Shown in pieces: positions 26,745 to 35,533 of a DNA stretch of 64,000 nucleotides. The DNA lies in contig NZ_CP067394.1 of the NCBI RefSeq assembly GCF_004210215.2, positions 434,001 through 498,000 on the forward strand, given 5' to 3'. The DNA is from Cryobacterium sp. SO1. Lineage in GTDB: Bacteria > Actinomycetota > Actinomycetes > Actinomycetales > Microbacteriaceae. The notes below the pieces were generated by a model, which worked only from the letters and a program-made list of their open reading frames with translations, was not told the origin of the DNA and searched no databases. Every line of letters begins with the position of its first letter. Position 1 is the first letter of the stretch. The position numbers and the translations under genes are program-made.

Positions 26745-27847
26745 GCCGCCCGCCACAGATCCCGCCGATCGAGGAAGTGGCCCGGGTGGCCGAGCGGCTC
26801 GCGGTGCTGCTGGCTGCCGGGGTGTCGCCGGTGTCGGTCTGGGACTACCTGCTGCCGTCCGCGCCGCCCGCTGCACCTGAGCGGTCGTCGCCAACCGCCG
26901 ACGCCTGGCCGCCACGGACCGAGCCAGCAGCCGGGGCGGAACCCTCGCATGGGGCGACGCCGGTCGAGGCAGCCCGGCCACTGCTGTCCCGCCGAGCGCG
27001 GGCTCAGGCCGAGACCGACCGGGCGCAGCACAGTATCCTGGCCGCCGCGGGCCGCGCCGCGCGCAACGGCGACAACGTCGCCGACGCCCTCGCCGAGGCG
27101 GCCGCCGGGCTGCCCGACCAGCTTGCCGACGCCTGGCGGGCGCTCGCCGCGGCGTGGGATGTCGCCACCCGCGCCGGCGCGCCCCTGTCGGGTTGCCTGC
27201 GCGACCTCGCCGCCGCGTTCCGGGAGCTCGGCCAGCTGCACCGCGACCTCACCGTGGCCCTCACCGGCCCGCGCGCCACCGCCCACCTGGTGATGGTGCT
27301 ACCCCTGGTGGCGCTGCTGTTCGGCAGCCTGATGGGCTTCGACACCCTGCGCACCCTGTTCTTCACCGGTCCAGGCTTGGCCTGCCTGTCCACGGGTTCG
27401 GTGCTGATGCTCGCCGCTGCCCGCTGGAACCGTCGACTGGTGCGCCGCGCCCAGGCTGGCGGCCCCGCGCCGGGGCTGGAGCTCGACCTCACCGCCATCG
27501 GCATGACGGGCGGCGGCTCCCTCGACGGCGCCCGCCGCACCGCCAGGCACAGCGCCGAACGCTTCGGGCTGCGCACCCCCGGCGTCGACCATACCGCCAC
27601 CGATGCGGTGATCGACCGGGTGCTCACCCTCTCCGCCCGCGCCGGCGTGCCCGCCGCCGAACTGCTGCGCAGCGAGGCGGAGCAGCTGCGCAGGGACGCC
27701 CGAACCGACGGTCGCCAGCGCGCCGAGACCTTAGCCGTGGTCGTGATGATTCCCCTCGGCGTCTGCGTACTGCCCGCGTTCATGCTCGTGGGCGTGGCGC
27801 CGCTACTGCTCAGCGTCCTCTCCGCCACCCTCGGCAGCTTCGATTGA
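26741..27847 (+). CDS. TadB/TadC-like membrane protein (type II secretion F domain)
   Basis: A 368-residue protein with a T2SF-like layout. The N-terminal helical region (VAERLAVLLAAGVSPVSVWDYLL) is followed by a Pro-rich linker (~45-80). A second helical part (AWRALAAAWDVATRAGAPLSGCL) then precedes membrane segments (LVMVLPLVALLFGSLMGF, GLACLSTGSVLMLAAARW). A final TM pair contains LAVVVMIPLGVCVLPAFMLVGVAP. Related loci often encode two separate proteins, so this may be a fusion of the two halves. It is expected to form the membrane platform above the ATPase. The start overlaps the ATPase stop (ATGA). Confidence 0.8.
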   Translation: MSRPPQIPPIEEVARVAERLAVLLAAGVSPVSVWDYLLPSAPPAAPERSSPTADAWPPRTEPAAGAEPSHGATPVEAARPLLSRRARAQAETDRAQHSILAAAGRAARNGDNVADALAEAAAGLPDQLADAWRALAAAWDVATRAGAPLSGCLRDLAAAFRELGQLHRDLTVALTGPRATAHLVMVLPLVALLFGSLMGFDTLRTLFFTGPGLACLSTGSVLMLAAARWNRRLVRRAQAGGPAPGLELDLTAIGMTGGGSLDGARRTARHSAERFGLRTPGVDHTATDAVIDRVLTLSARAGVPAAELLRSEAEQLRRDARTDGRQRAETLAVVVMIPLGVCVLPAFMLVGVAPLLLSVLSATLGSFD

Positions 27848-28099
27848 CGGCGTCGGCGCTCCCGCCCGGGGCGAGTCCGGGTGGGGAGGTGTCGGTGCTC
27901 CCCCGCTGGGCGACCACGGACGAGGTGGATCACTCACCTGACGCTCTCGGTGTTCACCGATGGCCCTCCTCCACAGCCTGGCGTGTCGACGAACTGTGCA
28001 CCGCAGGGCCGACCCCGCCTGCGCGGACGGCTGCGCCAGGGCAGGCTGGCTGCACTCGCGCCGCTTGCACCGCGTATCGCACGCGAAAGGAGATTCACC

Positions 28100-28447
28100 A
28101 TGTCTATCCTCACCAGCTCTTCTGTACCGCCGATCGAGCACGACGTTCAAGCCAAGGCGAACACCGGAAAGGACGAGACGGCCGCCCGCGTCGCCGCATC
28201 GCCAGGGCACCATCCCAGCGTGGGCACCGGGATCCGCAACGGACTCGTGCGCACCCGCACGGTGCGCTCCAACACCTTTCGCGCCCTCCGGCGCATGAGG
28301 GAAGACCGCGGTGCCGCCACGGCCGAATACATCGTCGCGACCATGGCCGCGGTGGGGTTTGCCGGCCTGCTCATCGTGATCCTGCGCGGCGACGAGGTGC
28401 GCGGCATCCTCACCGACCTGGTGCGCAGTGCGCTCACGGTGGGCTGA
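28100..28447 (+). CDS. DUF4244 family protein, Flp pilin-like
   Basis: A 115-residue protein with a long polar leader (~75 residues) and then RGAATAEYIVATMAAVGFAGLL, the Glu-Tyr and hydrophobic helix of DUF4244/Flp-type pilins. Prepilin cleavage before the helix is likely, but no prepilin peptidase is seen in the window. AAAGGAG precedes the ATG. About 250 nt separate it from the TadB-like gene, leaving room for a separate promoter, as a major pilin would need. The next gene overlaps its end by 20 nt. Confidence 0.82.
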   Translation: MSILTSSSVPPIEHDVQAKANTGKDETAARVAASPGHHPSVGTGIRNGLVRTRTVRSNTFRALRRMREDRGAATAEYIVATMAAVGFAGLLIVILRGDEVRGILTDLVRSALTVG

Positions 28448-28841
28448 GCGCTCCGGCGCACTCCGCCCTGACTGGTCGGCGGGCGGGCAGCCCCGCGACC
28501 GGGGCAGCATCACCGCCGAGTTCGCCGCAGCGCTCCCCGCCGTGCTCATGGTGCTGGCGTTGTGTCTGGGCGCCGTGCAGGTGATGGGCCAGCAGGTGCG
28601 CATGTCGGATGCCGCAGCCGACGTGGCCCGACTGCTGGCCCGCGGCGACGGTGCGGGCTCGGCGACCGGGCTGCTGGTCGCCGTGGCCCCAGGCGCGGTC
28701 CTCGCCGAGGAGCGGCAGGGGGAGTTCGTCTGCGCCAGGCTCAGCGCGCCGAGCGCCTTCGCGCCCTTCGCCGCCGCGGGCCTCACCCTCGGCGCACGGT
28801 CCTGCGCCCTTGCCAGCGACACCGCGAGCGCCGACCCGTGA
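28428..28841 (+). CDS. TadE-like pseudopilin
   Basis: A 137-residue protein with a GSITAEFAAALPAVLMVLALCLG helix, the TadE signature: Glu in the hydrophobic helix and an extracytoplasmic tail. Two Cys (VCARL, SCALA) could pair outside the membrane. The GTG overlaps the pilin gene by 20 nt. The stop lies inside the first unit of a tandem repeat. It corresponds to the second small gene of the actinobacterial Tad-like cluster. Confidence 0.82.
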   Translation: MRSRWAERSGALRPDWSAGGQPRDRGSITAEFAAALPAVLMVLALCLGAVQVMGQQVRMSDAAADVARLLARGDGAGSATGLLVAVAPGAVLAEERQGEFVCARLSAPSAFAPFAAAGLTLGARSCALASDTASADP

Positions 28842-28901
28842 CGCGCCGACCCGTGACGCGCCGACCCGTGACGCGCCGACCCGTGACGCGCCGACCAGCG
28901 A
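28828..28901 (+). repeat. 15-bp tandem repeat across the TadE-like stop
   Basis: Four perfect copies of GCGCCGACCCGTGAC (28828-28887) and a degenerate 14-nt copy, with another partial unit to 28915. In the frame of the next gene the units read APTRD. The first copy supplies the TadE-like stop. Copy-number change would move the spacing between the two genes. Confidence 0.9.
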
Positions 28902-28914
28902 GCGCCGACCCGTG

Positions 28915-29307
28915 ATGCGGGGACTTCTGACCCGCCGACTTGCGACGCGGGGACCGGCGCGGTCCCTCGTGCCGGGCAGCTCCGAACGCGGCTCCGGTTC
29001 GGTGCTCGCGGTCGCGCTAGTCGGCGCGCTCGTCACCCTGACCGCCGTGCTCGTACCGGTGTTGGCGCTGCTGCCGGCCCATCAATCCGTGCAGGGTGCC
29101 GCGGATGCGGCGGCGCTCGCCGCGGCCGATATCGCCTCCGGCCTCATCCCGGGGGTGCCCTGCGACACGGCGGCGCGGGCCGCAGAGCTGAACGGGGCCC
29201 GCCTGGCCGCCTGCACGGTCGACGGACTGATTGCCACCGTGACGGTTGCTCGCACGGTGGGCGTGTTCCCGATCAGCTCAAGGGCGCGAGCCGGGCCGGC
29301 ACCCTAG
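28915..29307 (+). CDS. TadE-like protein, helicase/secretion neighbourhood type
   Basis: A 130-residue pseudopilin-like protein. SGSVLAVALVGALVTLTAVLVPVLALL gives the hydrophobic helix, followed by QGAADAAALAAADIASGL, the conserved 'AADAAALAAA' region of the actinobacterial Tad neighbourhood protein. It ends ARTVGVFPISSRARAGPAP. The start is uncertain: ATG at the given position, or a GTG one codon earlier; the reading frame is open far upstream through the repeat. The last gene of the Tad cluster, it converges with and overlaps the next minus-strand gene by 4 nt. Confidence 0.78.
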   Translation: MRGLLTRRLATRGPARSLVPGSSERGSGSVLAVALVGALVTLTAVLVPVLALLPAHQSVQGAADAAALAAADIASGLIPGVPCDTAARAAELNGARLAACTVDGLIATVTVARTVGVFPISSRARAGPAP

Positions 29308-29564
29308 CTGGACGCCGGGGGAGTGTCGAAGAGCGCTTCGAGGTAGCGGTAGTCCACAGCGGACGGTTGGTCGGGATGCTCGGCGGAATCGAACTCCAGG
29401 CCGGCTGCTCGCGCATAGAGGTAACGCTTGCCGTGCGAGTCGGCGGGGATTTCGAGCCGCGGCCGGGGATCCCCCGACTCGAGGAACTCGGTGGTGACGG
29501 TCTTTCCTTCGAGGGGGCCGTCCGTCAGTTTTGCGGTGTACGTGCCCTGCGCTGCAGTAACCAT
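29304..29564 (-). CDS. Hypothetical conserved protein
   Basis: An 86-residue soluble protein that starts MVTAAQGTYTAKLTDGPLEG, then a hydrophilic middle and YRYLEALFDTPPASS at the end. It looks like a compact beta-domain. The longer open frame upstream has no protein-like sequence, so the ATG given is preferred. It faces the topA start and the Tad cluster end. No function is known to me. Confidence 0.65.
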   Translation of the reverse strand: MVTAAQGTYTAKLTDGPLEGKTVTTEFLESGDPRPRLEIPADSHGKRYLYARAAGLEFDSAEHPDQPSAVDYRYLEALFDTPPASS

Positions 29565-29827
29565 GTCTCTATTGTGCGTCTGTGCCCTGCGGAGGCAACC
29601 CCCAATCCGCAAACCTGGGTCGGGCCGGGCGCGTGTCGCGCGGCCGTGCCACACGGATAGGGAAGATGTGCGCACATCCGTTTCAGCCCTTGCACTGCGC
29701 CGCAGGCGAGCTACCGTGGAGGCGATTCGGGGCGCTCCGGCGCCGTGGTGGTCGGCGCGCACTCGATTCCTGTGTGTATGGTGTGGCTTGGTCGTTACAC
29801 AGACCGTTACCTATAAAGAGGAGTCTG

Positions 29828-32800
29828 GTGCCAGGCACTAAGAAGCTGGTCATTGTCGAGTCGCCGACGAAGATGAAGTCGATCGCCGCCTATTTGGGCG
29901 ACGGATACGAGGTTTTGTCGTCGGTCGGACACATCCGAGACCTGATCGAGCCCAAGAATCTGCCGCCGGAGCTCAAGAAGGGCCCGCTCGGCAAGTTCTC
30001 CGTCGACGTCGACAACGGCTTCGAACCGTACTACGTGGTCTCCGACGCCAAGAAGAAAACCGTCAGCGACCTCAAACGAGCTCTGAAGAACGCCGACGAA
30101 CTCCTCCTCGCAACTGATGAGGACCGCGAAGGCGAGGCCATCGCCTGGCACCTGCTGCAGGTCCTCCAGCCCAAGGTGCCGGTCAAGCGGATGGTGTTCC
30201 ATGAGATCACCAAGGACGCCATCATCGCGGCCACCAACAACACCCGCGACCTCGACACCGCCCTCGTCGACGCGCAGGAAACCCGTCGCATCCTCGACCG
30301 CATCTACGGCTACGAGATCTCGCCCGTGCTCTGGCGCAAGGTGGGCCCCGGCCTGTCCGCCGGCCGGGTGCAGTCCGCCGCCACTCGCCTCGTCGTCGAC
30401 CGGGAACGCGAACGCCTCGCCTTCGTCTCCGCCGGCTACTGGGACCTCATTGCCCAGCTCGCGCCCGGCGCTTCCGCCGAGAACGGCTTCCAGTCCAAGC
30501 TCGTGCGCCTCGGCGGTGAACGCATCGCCACCGGCAGCGACTTCGAAGACACCGGCAAGCTCAAGCCCAAGGTCGTCGCGGCCACCCTTGACGAGGCATC
30601 CGCCCTTGCCCTCGTCGACGCCCTCAAGGTGCCCGGCGTGCCGATCACGGTCACCAAGGTCGCCTCCAAGCCCTACCGCCGCAGCCCCGCCGCACCATTC
30701 ACCACCTCCACCCTGCAGCAGGAGGCGGCGCGGAAGCTGCGCTTCACCGCCCGGCAGACCATGAGCGTGGCCCAGTTCCTGTACGAAAACGGCTACATCA
30801 CCTATATGCGTACCGACTCGCCGTCGCTGTCGCAGCAGGCGATCACCGCAGCGCGCAAGCAGGCCGCGTCGCTCTACGGCGCGGAGACCGTGCCGGAGAA
30901 CCCTCGCCTGTACAAGGGCAAGAGCAAGAACGCCCAGGAGGCCCACGAGGCCATCCGCCCGTCCGGTGACACCTTCCGCACCCCGGCGTCGCTGTCCAGC
31001 AGCCTGCGCGGCAACGATTTCAAGCTGTACGACCTGATCTGGAAGCGCACCGTCGCCAGCCAGATGGCGGATGCGACCGGTTCGACCGCGTCGGTGACCA
31101 TCGCCGCGGGCCCCACCGGCCAGGCTGCGCACCCTGCCGCCACTGAGGCGCTCGCCGAGTTCGCCGCCAGCGGCACCGTGATCACCTTCCGCGGCTTCAT
31201 GCTCGCGTACGAGGAGTCCAAGGACGAAGAGCGCAACGCCCCCACCGACCCGACCGAGTCGAAGCTGCCGCCGCTGGAAGAGGGTCAGTCGCTGACCCTC
31301 GTCGAGGTGGAGGCCAAGGGCCACGAAACCACCCCGGCGGCCCGCTACACCGAGGCCAGCCTGGTGAAGAAGCTCGAAGAGCTCGGCATCGGCCGCCCGT
31401 CCACCTACGCGTCGATCATCTCCACGATCACCGACCGCGGCTACGTCACCCCGCGCGGCCAGGCCCTGATCCCCAACTGGATCGCGTTCTCGGTCGTGCG
31501 CCTGCTGGAGGAATTCTTCTCCGACCTGGTGGAGTACGACTTCACCGCCGAAATGGAAGACGACCTCGACCGCATCGCCGGCGGCACCGCGGACCGGGTG
31601 GATTGGCTGACCAGCTTCTACTTCGGGTCCGAAAAGCACCGGGGCCTGCGCCAGGTTGTCGACAACCTCGGCGAGATCGACGCCCGCACGATCAACTCGA
31701 TCCACATCGTCGACGACATCACCCTGCGCATCGGCAAGTACGGCCCCTACCTCGAGGTCGCCAACCCCACCGCCGACCCGGATGCCACGCCCCGTCGGGT
31801 GAACATCCCGCCGGACCTGGCCCCCGACGAGCTCACCCCGGCCAAGGCCCGTGAACTCGTGGATGCCCCGGTCGTCACCGACCGCGTCATCGGCGTGAAC
31901 CCCGACAACGGCAAGGAGATCGTCGCCAAGGACGGTCGCTTCGGCCCGTACGTGACCGAACTCGAGCCGCCCGCCGACACCGACGGACCCGGCGAGTCCA
32001 TCGACCCGCTCACCGGCGAAGTCACCTCGCTGGCCGACTCCGGAGCGCCGGCCGCCTCCGCTGCCGCCGCCACCAAGCCCAAGCGCAAGGCTCCGGCCAA
32101 GAAGGCCGCCGCCGCGGTGAAGCCCCGCACGGCATCGCTGTTCAAGTCGATGGACCTGGCCACCGTCGACCTCGATACCGCGCTGGCGTTGCTGAACCTG
32201 CCCCGCGTCGTGGGCCTCGACCCCGAGACGCAAACCGAGATCCTCGCCCAGAACGGCAAGTTCGGCCCGTACCTCAAGAAGGGGGTCGACACCCGTTCGC
32301 TCACCAGCGAAGACCAGATCTTCGAGATCGACCTGGCCGGCGCCATCGAGCTGTACGCGCAGCCCAAGTACGGCGCCCGCCGGGCCTCGAGCGCGCTGAA
32401 GGACTTCGACGAGCCCGACCCGGAGAGCGGCAAGGCCATCAAGATCAAGGACGGCCGGTTCGGCGCCTATGTGACGGACGGCATCACCAACGCCACGATC
32501 CCCAAGGCCGAGAGCGTCGAAGAGGTCGACTACGAGCGTGCCGTGCAGCTGCTCGCCGACAAGCGCGCCAAGGGTCCCGTCGTCAAGCGTGGGGTCGCTG
32601 CGAAGAAGGCTCCCGCCAAGAAGCCGGCTACCAAGAAGCCCGCTGCCAAGAAAGCTCCGGCCAAGAAGGCCGGCGCTACGACGAAGACCGCCGCCAAGCG
32701 GGCTCCGGCCAAGAAGACCGGCACCTCCACGGCCGGCCTGGGCCCCGCCGTGCGCGTAGAGCGCACCCCGGAGCAGAAGGCCGCGACCGCCGCGAAGGCC

Positions 32801-32857
32801 GCCGCCACCCGGGCGGCCACCGCAGCCGCGAAGGCAGCCCAGGCTTCGCAGTCGTGA
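29828..32857 (+). CDS. topA: DNA topoisomerase I
   Basis: A 1009-residue type IA topoisomerase that relaxes negative supercoils. The N-terminal Toprim domain begins KKLVIVESPTKMKSIAAYLG and has the metal acidic motif ATDEDREGEAIAWHLL. The catalytic Tyr326 lies in ENGYITYMRTDSPSLS. Several C-terminal Topo-C domains end in (K)(F)GPY-type repeats (GRFGPYVTEL, GKFGPYLKKG, GRFGAYVTDG). A Lys/Ala/Pro-rich tail (~917-1009; PAKKA units) may aid DNA binding, as in mycobacteria. There are no zinc fingers. The GTG start follows AGAGGAG. The stop overlaps the tmk start. Confidence 0.97.
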   Translation: MPGTKKLVIVESPTKMKSIAAYLGDGYEVLSSVGHIRDLIEPKNLPPELKKGPLGKFSVDVDNGFEPYYVVSDAKKKTVSDLKRALKNADELLLATDEDREGEAIAWHLLQVLQPKVPVKRMVFHEITKDAIIAATNNTRDLDTALVDAQETRRILDRIYGYEISPVLWRKVGPGLSAGRVQSAATRLVVDRERERLAFVSAGYWDLIAQLAPGASAENGFQSKLVRLGGERIATGSDFEDTGKLKPKVVAATLDEASALALVDALKVPGVPITVTKVASKPYRRSPAAPFTTSTLQQEAARKLRFTARQTMSVAQFLYENGYITYMRTDSPSLSQQAITAARKQAASLYGAETVPENPRLYKGKSKNAQEAHEAIRPSGDTFRTPASLSSSLRGNDFKLYDLIWKRTVASQMADATGSTASVTIAAGPTGQAAHPAATEALAEFAASGTVITFRGFMLAYEESKDEERNAPTDPTESKLPPLEEGQSLTLVEVEAKGHETTPAARYTEASLVKKLEELGIGRPSTYASIISTITDRGYVTPRGQALIPNWIAFSVVRLLEEFFSDLVEYDFTAEMEDDLDRIAGGTADRVDWLTSFYFGSEKHRGLRQVVDNLGEIDARTINSIHIVDDITLRIGKYGPYLEVANPTADPDATPRRVNIPPDLAPDELTPAKARELVDAPVVTDRVIGVNPDNGKEIVAKDGRFGPYVTELEPPADTDGPGESIDPLTGEVTSLADSGAPAASAAAATKPKRKAPAKKAAAAVKPRTASLFKSMDLATVDLDTALALLNLPRVVGLDPETQTEILAQNGKFGPYLKKGVDTRSLTSEDQIFEIDLAGAIELYAQPKYGARRASSALKDFDEPDPESGKAIKIKDGRFGAYVTDGITNATIPKAESVEEVDYERAVQLLADKRAKGPVVKRGVAAKKAPAKKPATKKPAAKKAPAKKAGATTKTAAKRAPAKKTGTSTAGLGPAVRVERTPEQKAATAAKAAATRAATAAAKAAQASQS

Positions 32858-33489
32858 CGGATGCCGTGACGCCCGGCCTGTTCATCACCCTCGAGGGTGG
32901 CGACGGGTCGGGCAAGAGCACCCAGGCGCAGCTGCTCGGCGAATGGCTTCAGGCCCAGGGGCGCACGGTGGTGCGCACCCGCGAACCCGGCGGCACCGAG
33001 GTGGGCGTCGCCATCCGAGAGATCGTGCTGCATCACCGCGGTGAGGTGTCGCCCCGCGCCGAGGCCCTGCTCTACGCCGCCGACCGGGCTCAGCACGTCG
33101 CCACGCTGGTGCGCCCGGCCCTGGCCCGCGGTGAGATCGTCCTGCAGGACCGTTACCTCGACTCCTCCGTGGCCTACCAGGGCGCCGGCCGGGTGCTCGG
33201 TGGCACCGAGGTGCGCGACCTCTCGCTCTGGGCGGTCGAGGGGCTGCTGCCGCACCTCACGCTGCTGCTCGACCTCGACGAGAACGCCGCGCGCACACGC
33301 CTCGACGCCGCCGACAAGGTCTTCGACCGCCTCGAAGCCGAGAAGGGCGAGTTCCACGCCCGGGTGCGCGCCGCCTTCCTCGACCTCGCCGCCGCCGAAC
33401 CGAACCGTTTCCTGGTGCTGGATGCGTCGCTGCCGAGCGACGAGCTGGCCGCGCTCATCCGTACCCGCGTCGCCGCCCTGCTCAGCTGA
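32854..33489 (+). CDS. tmk: Thymidylate kinase
   Basis: A 211-residue kinase that makes dTDP from dTMP for DNA synthesis. P-loop GGDGSGKST (~residues 15-23), [10 protein letters not shown] (TMP site) and [14 protein letters not shown] with the catalytic Asp-Arg are all present. Lid-region Arg residues include [15 protein letters not shown]. The GTG start overlaps the topA stop (GTGA). topA-tmk-holB is a common actinobacterial order. Confidence 0.96.
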   Translation: MTDAVTPGLFITLEGGDGSGKSTQAQLLGEWLQAQGRTVVRTREPGGTEVGVAIREIVLHHRGEVSPRAEALLYAADRAQHVATLVRPALARGEIVLQDRYLDSSVAYQGAGRVLGGTEVRDLSLWAVEGLLPHLTLLLDLDENAARTRLDAADKVFDRLEAEKGEFHARVRAAFLDLAAAEPNRFLVLDASLPSDELAALIRTRVAALLS

Positions 33490-33502
33490 ACGCCGCGCGC
33501 CC

Positions 33503-33934
33503 ATGAAGCAGAACGTGCACTTCATCACCGTCGCCACACCGGATCTGGATGCGGCGCGCGTGTTCTACGTCGCTGCCCTGGGCTGGGTGCCGCTGATCGA
33601 CGTGCCCGGCGAGATCATCTTCTTCCAGGTGGCCCCTGGCGCCGTGCTCGGCCTCTTCGACGCCCACAAGTTTGCCGAGGACCTGGGCACCGGGCCGAGC
33701 CACGGGTCGGTTTCGGGGGTGACCCTGTCGCACAACGTGGACAGCCCAGCCGAAGTGCACGCCGTCGTCGTCGCTATGACCGCCGTCGGCGGCACTGTGA
33801 TCAAAGCGCCTCGGCCGGGCGCCTTCGGCGGGATCTTCCACGCCCACGTGCGAGCCCCCGGCGGCATCATTTGGGAGATCGCGCACAACCCCGGCTGGCA
33901 GATCGGCGAAGACGGAACTGTCAGCCTCGGCTGA
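33503..33934 (+). CDS. VOC (glyoxalase/bleomycin-resistance fold) family protein
   Basis: A 143-residue protein with two beta-alpha-beta-beta-beta units of the vicinal oxygen chelate fold. The first begins [25 protein letters not shown] and the second ends [12 protein letters not shown]. His6 and the late Glu in IWEIAH are candidate metal ligands. Function (lyase, dioxygenase or binding protein) cannot be told. It lies 13 nt after tmk with no clear ribosome site, so it is probably cotranscribed. Confidence 0.8.
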   Translation: MKQNVHFITVATPDLDAARVFYVAALGWVPLIDVPGEIIFFQVAPGAVLGLFDAHKFAEDLGTGPSHGSVSGVTLSHNVDSPAEVHAVVVAMTAVGGTVIKAPRPGAFGGIFHAHVRAPGGIIWEIAHNPGWQIGEDGTVSLG

Positions 33935-34241
33935 CGCGCCCGCCTCCTAGACGCTGCCGCACCGCGCCGTGCCGGATCACCCGCGCCCTGCCGCTTCGGC
34001 TCATTGCACGGGGTGCCTTGGCCGATCTTGCGAGGTTGCATTGCGAGTGGCAAGCAGGTGAAAAGCCAGTTCGCGCCGTTCCAGACTGTTGAGGTGGCCT
34101 CAACTGGCAACTCGTGGGCGCGCACCCGGGTGAGTCTCCAGTTGATGCCCTTTCGTGGGCAGTGTGGGGGCGTCAACGGGCAAGTCGGTGCAAGCTCGTA
34201 GGAGGCACTGTCTTGTCACCGGCTCCGGGTAGCCTTGGTGA
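33935..34241. other. Intergenic region before holB
   Basis: No gene is supported. One 7-bp hairpin (GTTGAGG, TGG, CCTCAAC at 34088-34104) is visible. TAGCCT at 34230-34235 lies 6 nt before the holB ATG and probably is its -10 box. A weak AACTGG/CCAGTT pair surrounds 34104-34141. Confidence 0.5.
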
Positions 34242-35489
34242 ATGGCAGTGTGGGACGACCTGACGGGTCAAGCAGAGGCGATCGCCATCTTCCGCGCCGC
34301 CGCCGAGCGCCCGGGAGCGGTCGCCACACTGGATCGGCCCGATTCTGACGCGGATGCGCCCGCCGGTGCCGGTCGCCCGGATGCCGCCGCCGCGCGGACC
34401 GGCCCCGCCACGGCCCCGAGCACCTCCTCGTCGATGACCCACGCCTGGCTGATCACCGGGCCGCCCGGCTCCGGTCGCTCCAACCTCGCGTTCGCGTTCG
34501 CGACCGCGCTGCTCAGCCCCGGCACCGTGCAGGGCGACGAGTCCACGAAAAGGCTCGTCGACGCCCGCACCCACCCCGACCTCACCGTGCTCAGCACCGA
34601 GGGCGTCATCATCAAGATGGACTCCGTCAAGGAAGCCGTGGCCCGGTCCCAGTATTCCCCGTCGGTGGGCCGCTACCGGGTCGTGGTCGTCGAGGACGCC
34701 GACCGCATGGTGGAGCGCACCTCCAACGTGCTGCTCAAGGCGCTCGAGGAGCCACCGGAGCGTACCGTGTGGATCCTCTGCGCCCCCAGCGAGGCGGACC
34801 TGCTGCCCACGATCCGCTCCCGGGTGCGCACCGTGCGTCTGCGGGTGCCGAGCATAGACGCGGTCGCCGAGCTGCTCATCCGTCGCACCGGGGTGGAACC
34901 GGCCGTCGCCGAACGGGCCGCCCGTGAAGCGCAGAGCCACATCGGCATGGCCCTGCGGCTGGCCACCAACGCCGAGGCCCGCACCCGACGCGAGGAAACC
35001 CTCCGCGCCGCGCTCGGCCTCACCGGGGTGTCCAGCGCGGTCAACGCCGCCGCCCGGCTGCTCGCCATCGCCGGTGACGACGCCAAGGCGATCACCATCG
35101 AGCGGGACGCCGCCGAACGTGAGGGCGTGCTGCGCTCGCTCGGCGTGGAACCCGGCCAGTCGGTGCCACCAGCGCTGCGCAGCCAGATCAAGAACCTCGA
35201 AGACGACCAGAAGCGTCGCGCCACCCGCAGCCTGCGCGACGGCATCGATCGTATCCTGGTGGACCTCACCTCGCTCTACCGTGACGTGATGATGATGCAG
35301 CTGGGCCGGGACAGCACCATCATCAACCTCGAACTGCTGCCCGAGTTGCGCCGCGCCGCCGGGGCCTGCCCGCCGGCGACCACGGTGGCGACGATGGATG
35401 CGATCGCCCTGGCCAGACTGAGAATTGAAGCGAACGTGGCGCCGGCGTTGGCCCTCGAGGCCATGCTGGTATCGATGATCCGACGGTGA
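34242..35489 (+). CDS. holB: DNA polymerase III, delta' subunit
   Basis: A 415-residue clamp-loader subunit. The AAA+ core has TGPPGSGRSNLAFAFATALL (~residues 70-89; P-loop with Arg in place of Lys, usual in delta'). YRVVVVEDADRMVERTSNVLLKALEEPPERTVW and SRVRTVRLRVPS (arginine-finger SRC-like site, here SRV) follow. The zinc-binding Cys group found in most delta' proteins after the P-loop is absent (see findings). The first 65 residues include a Pro/Ala-rich insert. TAGCCT is 6 nt from the ATG, so it is likely leaderless. The stop is followed by the peptidase gene. Confidence 0.92.
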   Translation: MAVWDDLTGQAEAIAIFRAAAERPGAVATLDRPDSDADAPAGAGRPDAAAARTGPATAPSTSSSMTHAWLITGPPGSGRSNLAFAFATALLSPGTVQGDESTKRLVDARTHPDLTVLSTEGVIIKMDSVKEAVARSQYSPSVGRYRVVVVEDADRMVERTSNVLLKALEEPPERTVWILCAPSEADLLPTIRSRVRTVRLRVPSIDAVAELLIRRTGVEPAVAERAAREAQSHIGMALRLATNAEARTRREETLRAALGLTGVSSAVNAAARLLAIAGDDAKAITIERDAAEREGVLRSLGVEPGQSVPPALRSQIKNLEDDQKRRATRSLRDGIDRILVDLTSLYRDVMMMQLGRDSTIINLELLPELRRAAGACPPATTVATMDAIALARLRIEANVAPALALEAMLVSMIRR

Positions 35490-35533
35490 CGGCGCAGCAG
35501 CCGGTTGACGATGCACCAGAGAAGAGGAACCCA

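Noticed and set aside
29807..32233. 808-codon minus-strand ORF opposite topA
   Set aside because: A complete shadow of topA; composition is that of the complementary codon pattern.
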